Shown here: in pieces, positions 12,101-22,291 of the stretch
How the letters are laid out: the number at the start of each line of letters is the position of its first letter
Position numbering within the stretch: the stretch's first letter is position 1
DNA from: Nemopilema nomurai
Lineage: Eukaryota; Cnidaria; Scyphozoa; Rhizostomeae; Rhizostomatidae
Direction of reading: 5' to 3'
Assembly (NCBI GenBank): GCA_003864495.1
Contig: ML133496.1
Coordinates: forward strand, 317,122-381,121
DNA: 64,000 nt
Made by a program: the position numbers and the translations under genes
The notes under the pieces: generated by a model
The model's database searches: none
Seen by the model: only the letters and a program-made list of their open reading frames with translations
What the model was told of the DNA's origin: nothing

Positions 12101-12301
12101 TCGGCACCAAAACAGGCAGACGAGGTTGCGTTAGAACAGGCAAACGAGGCTGCACCAAAGCAAGTTGACGAAGCAGCACCAAAACAGACAAACGAGGCTG
12201 CATTAAAACAGGCGAACGATGCTCAAGCGGAGGAAAACCAAGAGCCAATTCTTGACAAGAGTGACCTGAAGCGCTCTCAAGGCTGCTGCGTTATATCATA
12301 G
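9137..12301 (+). CDS. Acidic VTKEE-repeat protein with CaaX box
   Basis: A 1,054-residue single-exon protein that I cannot assign to a named family. Residues 1-350 are acidic, rich in Val, Thr and Glu, with no cysteine cluster or membrane segment. Residues about 355-800 are an almost unbroken array of five-residue repeats of the type V-[TS]-x-E-E (VTKEE, VTSEE, VSHEE, VTREE). The final part contains shorter degenerate repeats (APKQVDE, APKQADE) and ends KRSQGCCVIS. The last four residues fit a CaaX box with Ser last, normally farnesylated. The preceding Cys could be palmitoylated and the KR pair would favour membrane contact, so a membrane-tethered, extended or filament-like protein is inferred. 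Nearly every repeat carries a casein kinase 2 consensus (S/T-x-x-E). The ATG at 9137 is the first in the frame. The array is probably length-variable. Confidence 0.85.
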   Translation: MDAVVEANTHVSQDLLQNVGEETVTVIETETKVVRNISVEESVVEESVKSSEVLVVNTVKTSVEGSTEITGGESEKSDECTMNNENGEPAKGGSEVVASNCEISMEGNAIESAEGVGERSNAAESESMKEGCSSEAKTSFDSESQVTVDGEGPSNCVSEDVTSITITTVEVANTPEVNEVVLSQTEVTTHTEVVEEVVQTTVDEGEPAAAAPVAAEQTDSLAQDEEPASQAAVSPRDDEAIAEAPHASAEVEKVVMTVGVADAVAAVNSAETVPLVEEQEQTQDSQEETGETAAMETTQEIEGSTLHFETIVKATVEESALEETAQEPAEQVLSMTEKVAAEEREAQPDKVQSHHIVSQEEVTSEEVSHEEVTKEEVTKEEVTSEMVTKEEVTREEVIKEVVTRDEVTREEVTKEEVTKEEVTSEEVSHKEVTKEEVTREEVIKEEVTMEEVTKEEVTKEKVTSEEVTSEEVSHEEVTKEEVTKEEVTKEEVSHEEVTSEEVTKEKGTSEEVSHEDVTKEEVTKEEVSHEEVTSEEVSHEEVTKEEVTKEEVTKEDVTKEEVTKDELTKEEVTKEKVTSEVVSHEDVTKEEVTKEEVTKEEVSHEEVTSEEVTKEEVTKEEVTKEEVTKEEVTKEEVTKEEVTKEEVTREEASQAEVTREEVSQAEVTTEVVTTEVVTSEEVSQVEVTKEEVTREEVNQEEVTMEKVAKEEVSRAEVTKEEVTKEEVTKEEVTSDEVSQAEVTTEVVTSEEVSQVEVTKEKVTSEEMRQEVVTKKGVTEEKVSKVEVSQEVEIREEVITAEVTEQAEQQEESEGAAQEGKTHIGQASVEDKDAPVSMPVEPVSEEEKPAQREDEKALGQSAVSTEIVQTAEEKKPEPNVSNIDADSTREAVKETTVESTEIVVENSREGEATSSTTITTKTETVEIVSYTVVVDEEQAKEQGTLSQEDATGKSHVEVTSHADAEEKRGAVDEANTGKSEEAAPKQVDESAPKQADEVALEQANEAAPKQVDEAAPKQTNEAALKQANDAQAEENQEPILDKSDLKRSQGCCVIS
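10203..11540 (+). repeat. 15-bp coding minisatellite
   Basis: Tandem array of a 15-bp unit, consensus GTGACCAAGGAAGAA, about 88 copies, all in frame with the host protein. Variants form higher-order blocks, such as a SHEE unit followed by TSEE or several TKEE. The central copies near 10980-11080 are almost identical, while edge copies are more diverged, as expected from unequal exchange or slippage. Long open frames on the opposite strand here are a consequence of the unit being five codons without a stop. Confidence 0.97.
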
Positions 12302-15300
12302 AAACAAGTAAGTACTAGTCAAATCGTTTTACCCAAGGCCTCGTTAGGCAGCAGGCCAGCGTTCCCATATTTGGCCTTCTTATTGGACCCGTCAGCCTTG
12401 TTACTACTGAATATTCTTTTAAGGCGATAAATGACGTCATTTTAAAATAATATAAGCACCGTCTGCAGCTAGATTACTTCTTAAAGTGGGTCTCGGTGTC
12501 TTGTTGTAATTTGCTTTAAATTTTACATTTAGTCGTCGAAAATAGGCCAGAAAGCAGCCCGTGACCAGCTGTGTATTGTGCGGTTTCAGGTAAAACAATC
12601 TCACCAATGCTGTAAACCGAAAGGTGGCATGCTTTGTGTCGCCTTTGGCCAGCGGCGGGGGGATCCGAGGGCCTGCAACTGCAATCGAAGGCACTCTCAT
12701 CTGAGAACAATAGGAAAGCAAATAGGCCGTTCATGAACACGATGCTGAGGTCAAGATTCTTTTAATTCCTTTTGGTAACCAAAAGAAGCGACATCTTTTC
12801 ATTTTCAGTTATCGAGTTTTGAATTATCACACGTCCGTAATTAGAAACCAAAGGAATCTTGAGGTGGCTCGACCACACGTCTGTTGAGGAACCTTTGATT
12901 GAAATTTGTTTATCCAGCAGTTCTCTTGCCGCATGCCTCCTGAAGACATTCCGCCCGCCCTTGATATCGTCGTTTGACAAATCCTATTGTCGCATACAAG
13001 GTCATCACAATATTGACGTTAGTCGAAGCGGATCGAACTAGGTGCCTCGCCTTGTAACAATAGCCTCCTCTTTTGTATCATTTGTGCTACCCCGTTCTTA
13101 GGCCGTTCGCAAGTGCCCATTATCCTTTAAGCAATCGCCAACGCCAACATTCTCCGGCGAAAACTAAGTTTTACTCTTTTTCAGTTCAACGAAAGTAAAC
13201 TTCAGAAGGCAAATATTCCAAAAGGGTTTTTGCAATTTTTATTGATTGTGGTTTGTTTTGCTTGCAACTCGATAAATCGATCGTGAATTGGTCAATGTCT
13301 ACAGCAGTCGCGGTACAAAGGTAGATTCTCGTTTTCTGGTTTTAAATGGACACATTTGGGACTGGTCGTTCTGGCAAATTTGCTGGGTCAACTTTTCCCC
13401 AGTATATTAAAATTGGATCTGACTTCGTTCTTCCGTATGCAGCTATTTAAGCGTTGTCGAACAATATTTACTGTGTTGTGTTGTGAAAGTTTAATTAGTC
13501 GCCCTGTTACTCCAAGATTATTTTGCCTCTTTAGGCGACTTATTATTAATATTTAGAAATTATCAGCAATAACATGTTAAACATGAATATAGTTATCATA
13601 TATTTTTAACACAATAGTCTTGTCAATATCATTTTAGCGTTATCATCCGACATTGAATGTTTCATCGCCTCTTTCTTTGTACCACGACCAGTTGCCACGC
13701 TGCCCTGACTCTTTAATCCCCTGAATCTGTTTGATTTTATTTGAAAAGTTATTAAAATCAACTAGAACACGATAAGAGATATGATAGAGCTGAGATATGG
13801 AAGGAGACTTATTGCAAAAAGATTTAAAAAGAACAAGAATGTTGCCAGCGAGAGTAAGAAAACTCACCCACACAAAATATAGAGAGGCACACAATAATTT
13901 TGTCTCTGCTTCCGAACGAGGCTTTGATATCTTTTTGATGTTACGGTAGGCATGTACTAAGGGGCTGAACCAAAGATGTTCGTTTGAACGGAGCTGTTTT
14001 GGGTGACAGCTGGAGTCATTTTATCCATCACTTTAAAAAACCTGTCAACCAATTCCCCCAGAAAGTTGATTTAGGACACATTCGGTATATATCTCTATCC
14101 TAACTTTTTACCCCTCACCTCTCTAGGGAGGGGGGAATTTTTCGATAAACGAGCTAGCAGCTTCAATTGGCGCTACCTAGCAACCCTTAAAAACGCGAAT
14201 AACACCACTTTTCAACTGTGTATATCCCAAAATTGAATGAACAGATGCTTAGTGGTCTCCAGCAACTCGAAATTCTCCAGTATCATGAACAGATTTTCAC
14301 CATTAACGAAGTAATTTGGCTGCAAACCTTCATTTTGAGGCTTTTGACGTGACATTTTCCAAGCATATATAATCTTTATGACCCAGAAGTACGTACAAAA
14401 TCAAGAAAATCGAACACCTTGTTCAAGCCTAAGCTCACACACAACTCATTTAGATTTGCTATCCTTATGCATAATTAATTGTTTACTGATTTTTTAAGAA
14501 GCCTAATCTCGGTATAAAATGAATTGAAGTGTACCAGAGCTGACTTCAAGAAACAAGCCCACGGGGATTGCATATCCCAGAGTACAATGCAAACCCGCAA
14601 TACCCAAACAGATTTGATGCACAGAGCTGAAAGAAGCAAAGCGACTGTATTTAAACGAGGATCGATTGCTGCGGTAAAAACCAAAAAATTCTTTCCTCGT
14701 AATCGCTAGTGGTGTTTTGTGGTATGCGGCAAGCGAGGCAGTCGGTCATGATTTTGACTTCAAGCCGCAGCAGTCTCTCGTATTCACAGCCGCATCACCC
14801 ACGGCATATTAAATATCTGTTCACGGGAAATATAGAATTTCAGTCCGGGTGGCCGCCCTAGAGTTTCGCGGGCACGGCCTGTTCTCTATCGAGTTTCTAG
14901 GGCTGGCTTGATAGAGCTGTGCGTGATGATGGTGAAATGTTCGTTCAAGGCAAAAGGCAAAGGAACCCCTTATGGTGCCACGCAGTGCCCCTATATTTCA
15001 AACAAAGGTGCTACGCAGGTTTCTTGGCACTGGCACCTCTTCCAAAAGATGGTTCAAAACTGATTTATCAAAGCCCTCTGACTTTACCTAGGCCTTTGGC
15101 TTTACCTAGGCCTTTGGCTTTATTTAGGCCCTCTGAATTTTAAATAGACTTTTTTATTTGCAACTCTGATTAGGAGATACTCTGCGTTCCAGACTCACTT
15201 TGTATGAAGTTAAATAGAGAAATACGAAAATATCTCTGTGTTCTCGTTCACGTTTTTATCTGCTCGTCACCCACGTGTTCAATTTCAACCCTAGAAGAAG

Positions 15301-16259
15301 TCTGCTCCCTAAGAAACTACAACATGGGGCTAGACATTGAAGCAGGAGGTAAGAAGCAAGAACATCTTTAAGTTTAATAGATTGTGACTTTGGAAACCGC
15401 AACTGGTTGATAAACTTTATAATAAGAACCACGAAGAATAAGAAATGCATATTATTGAAATAGTCGACAACTTCTTGTTAAAAATCAACTAATTAGACGT
15501 ATCCGGTATATATATAAATCAGGTGTTAGACAAATCCATTACAAGACATATCCAATAGGTGAAAAAAACGTTTCGACTCTATCCAGAATCATTTTCAGTG
15601 TAAATTAACGGGCGAGAAAAAGCAAAGAATACATTGGTTTAACAGAGGGGATCTCAAGCCATGCGATAAAACAGGTTTCCGATAGAATCCTGAAAATGTG
15701 CAGGCAAAAGGATGAAACATAGCGAAAAACTGCCCAGGGGGTTACTTCCTCATCAACACAACCGGAACACAAACTATCTTCCGTTACCTGCTCACGACAT
15801 ATCGTCGGAATATTCATTTTCTTCCGCGTTTATTCTCTGTCTCGGCTGTTCATTGCTGAGAACTGCATTTCCAAACAGTGGCGTTTGTACGGGAGGGCCT
15901 CCCCCCCCCCCACTTTTCTGTTAGTGTTTCTGCCCATTTGCTTTAAACGTAGCTTTGGTATGAATTGCTTAGGCATTCTCGCTAAACTGCCGCATGCATT
16001 AATTCATAACTTCAACTTTTTTAAACAAGAAGATCTATATCACCATAAAGTAAGGCGTTTTTATTAATATATTGTTTCCGTAGACTGCTATCCCAAGATT
16101 TTATGTGATGCCCCACCCCGCCCTCCCCAGTTCTCTCAGACTAGAGTCGCCGCTGCTTCCAAGATTTACAAAATAGCGAAACGGCAACAAACTATCGTCC
16201 CACAACATTTATTCCTTTCGCGCTAATTATTGCTATGCTTGAGTGACAATAATCAAGGT
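12302..16259. other. Intergenic, no gene seen
   Basis: About 4 kb without a supported exon on either strand. It includes an 18-bp tandem repeat (15082-15135) and an 11-base C run (15901-15911). The first part should contain the 3' untranslated region of the repeat-protein gene; the last part lies 3' of SAMTOR. Confidence 0.6.
15082..15135. repeat. Three-copy 18-bp tandem repeat
   Basis: Unit CTTTACCTAGGCCTTTGG repeated twice exactly, followed by one degenerate copy (CTTTATTTAGGCCCTCTG). Confidence 0.85.
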
Positions 16260-18761
16260 TTAGAAAACGTTTGGTAGATTTTCAAAGAAGTTCGAGACTT
16301 CCTTGTCTTGGTCTTCATTTCTCTTTTCGTTGAAATAAGTTTCTTGCTCGCATTCCTCGTGTGAATCCTGTGGAATAAACATTAAGTTGGACTTATCGGG
16401 AATAGGCCCGCAGATGTCCTTTACTTTGCGAAACGCCATGCAGTGCAAGTGAGGCAGCTTTTCGTAACAGTGGCGCACAAAGCCGGCCTCTGCGAGTGCC
16501 TCCTTCCACGCGCGCATCTGGTGGGCGTTTCGATTCTGGTGCGCCGAATCAGGCTCAATTATGCAAAGGAGGCTGTTCAGGCTAAGCAACTTGTTTGCCT
16601 GTACGCAGCTTTCCCAGCGCTGTCTCGGTGAAGGCAAATACGACAAAACCAGAGAGAAAACAGCAACATCAAAGAAACTAGCTGGCAGCTCTTCAACAAC
16701 CATGCTCTGTGATTCGGACCCCGATTTTTCAGTTGCCAATGATAAAACTGTTTCTGCGTGTAAATCCGCAAAGTTATGAACTTCATATGTCATCCCTCCG
16801 CCACAATCTTGTCGGTTTTCATCATTTGAAACTATTTTCAAACCACCTTCTACAGATTTCCACTTCAGATTTCCTTCTTGCGTCACAGTTTTTCTGTTGC
16901 TGTTCTCATTGATTTTCAGTGAGAGGAAATCAGCCTTGTAGACGTCCTGCGGGTTAAACATAGCTGATTAAAGAAAGTATTACAGCAGAATGAACAATTG
17001 CATCCCTTCTTAATAAAATTGTGATTTTACACAGAAATCTGAGCTTTAAGTTAGATGTATTAGTTACAAAATAACTGTTAGCCAAATTGCTATCTTACAA
17101 AAATTAAACAGCATCTTACTTTTGTTGCAGGATGGAGATCAATTGCTAAAACTTCAAACTCTTCTGAGAACTTTTTGAATGGGTTATAGCAACTTCCAAC
17201 ATCAATCAGTTGCAATTTTCTGTTTTGAAAATCTCTAAAATAAGTTAAAAGAAAGTTCATGGTGTTACAATTGTAATGAAAGAGATGCAGTTTTCTATTT
17301 TTACCAAATTTTTACCTACCAAAGCAAACTGGGTATGTATCAAACTGGAGGCGTTTTGTAAGGATTAAGAGACTGCTAAAATAACTTTGGTTTACATTGA
17401 TACAGAAATTATGAAGAAACATTCACCAAAAACATGCCACCATCCCTTTCTGCTCTCAACAAACTCCTTTAAAAAATGACAGGTTTCCATGAATTGAGAT
17501 CTGGAAGTCTTTCTGATGTACTTTTGCAATGAAAATCAATTTAATCTACATACTTCTGACTTCTATTCTGCTCCAGCCGGCTTCAATATGTTTTGCTTAA
17601 GTGCAGCTGAAAAGCCTAGTGCTAAATCATACCTAACTTTTTCTTCAAGATTTGCTTTAAATCCACTGCTGAGAAATTCTTCGACTGTTTCCAGTTGACA
17701 TTGACCAGCTCGTTTTAAGCTATGAAATTTACCCTTTAGCTCTTTTTCTAAAGACTTTTCCAAACCACCAAAGGAAAAATATTTCCTTGCTACAAAAACA
17801 CACCAGTCTATTCTGTTTTCAGAAGGAGGATGAGATGACTCCCAAATCTGGGCCAATGAAACCATGGCCTCCGAATACTCAATCAGAAATTGTTTGTTGT
17901 CTTTGTGCTTTTCCCAAATATCTTGCAATGCCTCCCCTTTTGAATGAAAAAGTGTCATCTTTTACTAAAACTCTTTCTTTGTAAATAAATGAATTACACA
18001 GTGTTCATCACATCAACTATCACACAATTTATAAACAACCAATGAAAATAAATTAGACATGATGCTTACAAAGAGTCATATTATCAATTGGTGTTCAACT
18101 GATGTATGGGTGTCAAGAAAAGTTATCCAAAAGGGAGGTCCTAGTAGAAGAAAGCTAGTTTTAAATCATTTGATGATGAAAGTGCTATTTTAATCAGTTT
18201 CACTGGCAGGAATATTAGGCAGTTAATAGGGCTGTATTCTAAGCTCCGCGGCTACCATCATCTGCATGTATCAATCTTTAATGTAAATGACAGAACTAAG
18301 CTAAGCCTGGCTTACAAAGTAAAAGTAGAAATTGTCCATATAATAAGATTTGCATTTAATTCAAAATGTAAGGAAAAATACAAATTACGAGGCAATACAA
18401 GTAATCACAAATTTAAGATAAAAAAGTTAATCAAAAAGTTATAGTTATACAATAAAACTATATTTACTAAAAGATTCGTCCTTGAATTTGTCCATAGAAT
18501 AGGATTTACATCTAGATGATGCCTATGACGGTGATTGTTATCATGATAATTTATGCTACGGTACGAAGTGATTGAAATCAAAGACCGTTCATAGCCTAAA
18601 AGCCCAGGGAAGACAGTTTTAGCTTTAAGACAAACTAAAGGTTTCAAATTTAGATAAGAACCTTGTTTGAGTTGGCTCCTTAGAGCTCCATGAATCTTCT
18701 TTATTTTTTCGCAGGCATTTGTTTGTTTCTCCTTCCCTGCATGGTCGCCAACCGCCTCCAT
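16260..18761 (-). CDS. SAMTOR: SAMTOR, S-adenosylmethionine sensor (BMT2)
   Basis: In the human protein, SAMTOR binds S-adenosylmethionine and, when it is scarce, holds GATOR1-KICSTOR active to inhibit mTORC1 at the lysosome. Four exons on the minus strand: 18662-18761, 17633-17936, 17120-17234 and 16260-16946, all with GT-AG borders and agreeing phases, giving 401 residues (human about 405). The class I methyltransferase-like SAM-binding motif LIDVGSCYNPF is in exon 3. Exon 4 contains DVYKADFLSL, VFSLVLSYLPSPRQRW and IEPDSAHQNRNAHQMRAWK, which match the family closely, and ends with a family-typical IPQD and an acidic tail. Exon 1 joins exon 2 as LKQ-GEALQDIWEKH, aligning without gaps to the human N-terminal region. 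It lies head to head with QNG1. Confidence 0.93.
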
Positions 18762-19202
18762 CTTGGAGGGAACTCTTTTTCAGAAGGAACTTTGTGCTCG
18801 AGTTTTGCATTGTTCATGTTGCTGTTGTTGCTCAGTGACTAAGAGGAAAGGTATGTTCCACGTTTTCTTGGAAATATCCCTAGGTTGCGAATGTCTTTTA
18901 TCAAATTCATTTTTGATTCACTCGAAGAATGCTATTGAGTACAATGCGTCTGTTAGCTTTTAAATTGCGAAATTTTTAATGAAAAGATGAAGTAAATTTC
19001 ATCAAAATTTTAAGTGTTGGTACTTCCGCCTTTCATTTCTATTAGCATGATTCTCACTTCTCTGTCGGTTTTGAATTTGCTTTAGGTGAATAATACAGTT
19101 AGCAACCAATGTTTAGATCACAAATGATTATCATTATTTTGAGTAACATTTGCAAACTTTTAGCCTTTTGAAATATCATTTCATATTGATTATTTGAAAG
19201 GA
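18762..19202. promoter_or_regulatory. Bidirectional promoter region, SAMTOR and QNG1
   Basis: The start codons of SAMTOR (18761, minus) and QNG1 (19203, plus) are 441 bp apart and diverge, so both promoters must lie here or overlap. A GTATGT at 18850 after AAG, together with an AG just before the QNG1 ATG, could mark a 5' untranslated intron of QNG1. No TATA box is obvious. Confidence 0.6.
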
Positions 19203-20646
19203 ATGGATGTCCTGTCACCTAGAGATTCAGGTAGATTCATAGCAGAGAGGAGCAAAAATGTTATAGTTGTCCATGAAAGCATACAGTCTGCTGCAGATGT
19301 TATTCTAAAAAGGATGGCTAGATTGCAGTATTCCATGAAGACATGGAAAAGCCATAAAATGCACCCAAAAGTGATGAATGAAGAGACGCTAAACTGGATA
19401 TTTGTGGTTGACTGCTTGAACTTCTCCTTTTGGGTTCATAAAGAAACAGAGCCATATGCTGTTGAATATAAAGGAGAAGTTTTTTCTGACTACGAAGCTT
19501 TGTGTGCAGTTGTAAACAGAGCGCTAGAGGTAAGGCTGTTTGAGAAACGTGGCACCAAAAGTTGACTGAATTAATACAGTTTCAGAGTAATTTCAGATTA
19601 ATACAATAAGTCATTTCTAATTGCATGCCAAATAATTACAGCATCACTGGTAATCATAACTAATTACTCCATTTCTAATGAGTCTCCATACTTGTGATCG
19701 CCTCATTGCTGATCACATCCAGTTGATACAGTTTCAATTCTAATAGCTTAACTTTGAGTCCCATAAAGTTGCTTCTTAAACAATATCACAAGTGAAAATT
19801 TTTATTGTGCTGTAATACTTTGGTAACATGCCTAAATTATCAAATAATGTCTTAGCTTTTGCTAATCTGTTTTTGTTTGGTGTTGGATCTTATATGATAG
19901 AACAAGTTGAAGATAATAAAAATGATGAATTGTAACTTCAATTGCAGGAGGGTTTTCCAGTCACCAGTCCAGAATTCTACAAAAGCATAACTTTAGAAGA
20001 TGCAAAGAAAATATTTCGTTCAGCTAAAGAAACTGAGCTTCCACTTATTTCAAAGAGAGTGGCACATCTTAGAGAGGCTGGGGAAATTCTTAGCAATGAT
20101 TTCGGCAATTCAATTGGGAATCTTATATTGACTTGCAATAATTCTGCCACCAGCCTTGTGAAGAAGGTTGTGTCCTTGTTTTCATCATTCAGAGATGAAT
20201 CAGTTTACAAAGGAAGGCCTGTGTCTTTTTACAAACGGGCACAAATATTTGTTGCAGATGTTTGGGCTTGCTTTGAAGGAGAGAGTTACGGGTGCTTTTA
20301 TGATATAGCAGAGCTAACAATGTTTGCAGACTACAGAGTGCCCCAGTGTCTGCTGTCCTTGGGGATTCTGCAGTATTCAGAAAGCTTGAAAGACAAAGTT
20401 GCCAAGGAGGAGGAATTACTGGCAGGTTCTGAGGAGGAGATTGAGATAAGAGGCTGTTCCATCCATGCAGTTGAGTGCCTGCTAGAAGCAATGAAGAACA
20501 GCAGCAACAGAGATAATGACATTAATTTTGATGAAAGCAATCTGAATTCTATAATTGTAGACTATTATTTATGGGACTATGCCACAATGAATCCAGATCA
20601 AATGGCAGAATTTCCAGAGCATCAAACTCGTACACACTTTTATTGA
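19203..20646 (+). CDS. QNG1: Queuosine 5'-phosphate N-glycosylase
   Basis: QNG1 (C9orf64, DUF2419) releases the base queuine from queuosine 5'-monophosphate, so that dietary or recycled queuosine can be put back into tRNA. Two exons, 19203-19529 and 19948-20646, joined in phase 0, give 341 residues, the same as my recollection of the human length. Matching blocks include MDVLSPRDSGRFIAE at the start, LNFSFW, AVNRALEEG across the splice, FYKRAQIFVADVW, MFADYRVPQ, EIRGCSIHAVE and DYYLWDYA near the end. The start is the ATG at 19203; codons upstream in the frame have no ATG. The donor is GTAAGG and the acceptor TTGCAG. No key block is missing, so the enzyme should be active. Confidence 0.95.
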
Positions 20647-21021
20647 ATATATTAATAGTCAGATTTTTCTGACTTTATATTAGAGATATATTAGAGATAG
20701 TCAGTATATTTTTCAGATTTTCATGTATTTTTGTATTTTTACTTACTTCAAAAAATGAAGTTTTAGCATAGAATTTGCAAAAATTACGTTATATTTCCAG
20801 GTGTATATTTTTCTTACCTATTTGTTATCTTTTTCCTTTTAAGTACAAAGCTGCATTTCACAGCTATTTCTGATGTTGACTTAGGGGTTTTTCTGTTGAC
20901 TTAGTTGACACACATTCAGTAATTTTTCTGTTTTACACCATTTATGGAAATCCACAAATCTCTTTTTCCCTTTTTGGCTTCTGTAAATCTATTGCCCCAT
21001 TTTACTTTTTTTTTCGTTATA
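20647..21021. other. 3' flank of QNG1
   Basis: AT-rich sequence with T-runs, probably QNG1 3' untranslated region converging on the candidate minus-strand gene at 21022. No other feature seen. Confidence 0.5.
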
Positions 21022-21918
21022 CTACACTTCTTTCAATTCTCTAAGCTCTTCCTTCGCGTAAGCTTCTTCCCGTTTGTCAAGTTCTTCTATCGACTTTTCT
21101 TCGACTATTTTCTTTGCTCTACTCTTCTCCTTAAAGTTACTTTTTGCCCCTTTTTGCAAAAGCGTCTTTGATTTTTCATCGAGTGAATGCTGCGTAGGCG
21201 CTACGGGAAGAGGGTTCTCTGCCTTGACCAGAAAGGCAATGCAATCTTTAACGCAGAAATCACAAAATACACCCGAATACGCTATTTGTTACCACCCCAA
21301 ATTTCTTATAACGCATTGTAACAAATCTAGCTCCCGTTATCTATTCATGTTTCACAGCATCCAATACCTTCATGTAGTACCCTCACTCCACTACCTTGGT
21401 GCAAAAATTCCTTAATATACACATTCTCCCTTACAAAGGCTTGGCGAGAAACTTGGCGATCAATGTGTGACTTTGGAAAGCCAAATAACTTAGCTTTGAC
21501 TTTTCAAGACGACATATTTTGAGCAGGTGTGGAGACTTTCCGAAGTGCATGTAATGTGCCCAAAGGCGACATAAATTGTTCGTTTTTATCAGCTTTGAAA
21601 ATGGAATGATTGTCTAGGGACTACTTGCCTGATATAATTCCTGCCAGAGTCTTCGCAGTTCCTCTATAGTCATACTTTTCTAAGTGATGAATTTATATAA
21701 TTAAAAAATGTAATATCCGTTTGCATGGAAATTTGTTGTCATCATCTATAATACATGGGAAAAGCAAAGCTCAGAAGTGAGCCTCTCGTTCTTTTCGACG
21801 TCTTCAAAGAATCGTGCAAATTGCTTAAAGTTTCTTACACTGCGTTCTTATAGATTGGTGAAATTAGTCGTATTTTGAGAGCTTCAGAGGGTAGCCTGTG
21901 TCCACCGTCTCCTTCCAT
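21022..21918 (-). CDS. Possible small charged protein, unknown family
   Basis: The best-supported part is the last exon, 21022-21281, whose open frame has strongly coding composition: a cysteine cluster (VFCDFCVKDC) followed by a Lys/Glu-rich helix (KEKSRAKKIVEEKS, LDKREEAYAKEELRELKEV) and a stop. Two upstream exons can be fitted with matching phases: 21839-21918, opening MEGDGGHRLPSEALKIR with a GTAAGA donor, and 21629-21663, with a GC donor (GCAAGT). Joined, they give about 124 residues. The middle exon is uncertain because a second frame there (TIEELRRLWQELYQ) is equally protein-like. The first ATG is 373 bp from the SLC35C1 ATG in divergent orientation, resembling the SAMTOR-QNG1 arrangement. 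I do not recognise a function. Confidence 0.4.
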
Positions 21919-22291
21919 TAGAAAAATGACAAGTTGCGAAAGATAAGTTAACGAAATGAGATGCTGAGATGGAAGATAGCGAAATAAAGCTACTTCAACT
22001 TAATAACCGAAACAAAGACAACTCCATCTTAGACAGAAGGCTAATTTTTCACTTTGGCTCCTTCGTCCCCTTTACCTTCATGTGGGCGTTTGCATGACGA
22101 CAACAGCAACAACTTGTTGCTGTGGTTGCTAGAACAGAAACGTTGGAATGTTGCTTCGTGTGGATTTGCGTGGCATTTTGGTTCAGTTTTACATAGATTT
22201 GTGTTTACGTCAGTATCACACGCTTTTATTGTAAGAAGCTGGTAAAGAAGGATTTCCCCTTGAAGACTGGAGGTGCTAAAAGACAACCTTA
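21919..22291. promoter_or_regulatory. Promoter region of SLC35C1, possibly shared
   Basis: 373 bp between the SLC35C1 start codon and the start of the candidate minus-strand gene. If that gene is real this is a bidirectional promoter. No individual element is called. Confidence 0.4.

Noticed and set aside
18763..18849. N-terminal extension of QNG1 through an upstream exon
   Set aside because: The splice would be in frame, but the upstream frame has no ATG and runs into SAMTOR exon 1; more likely 5' untranslated.
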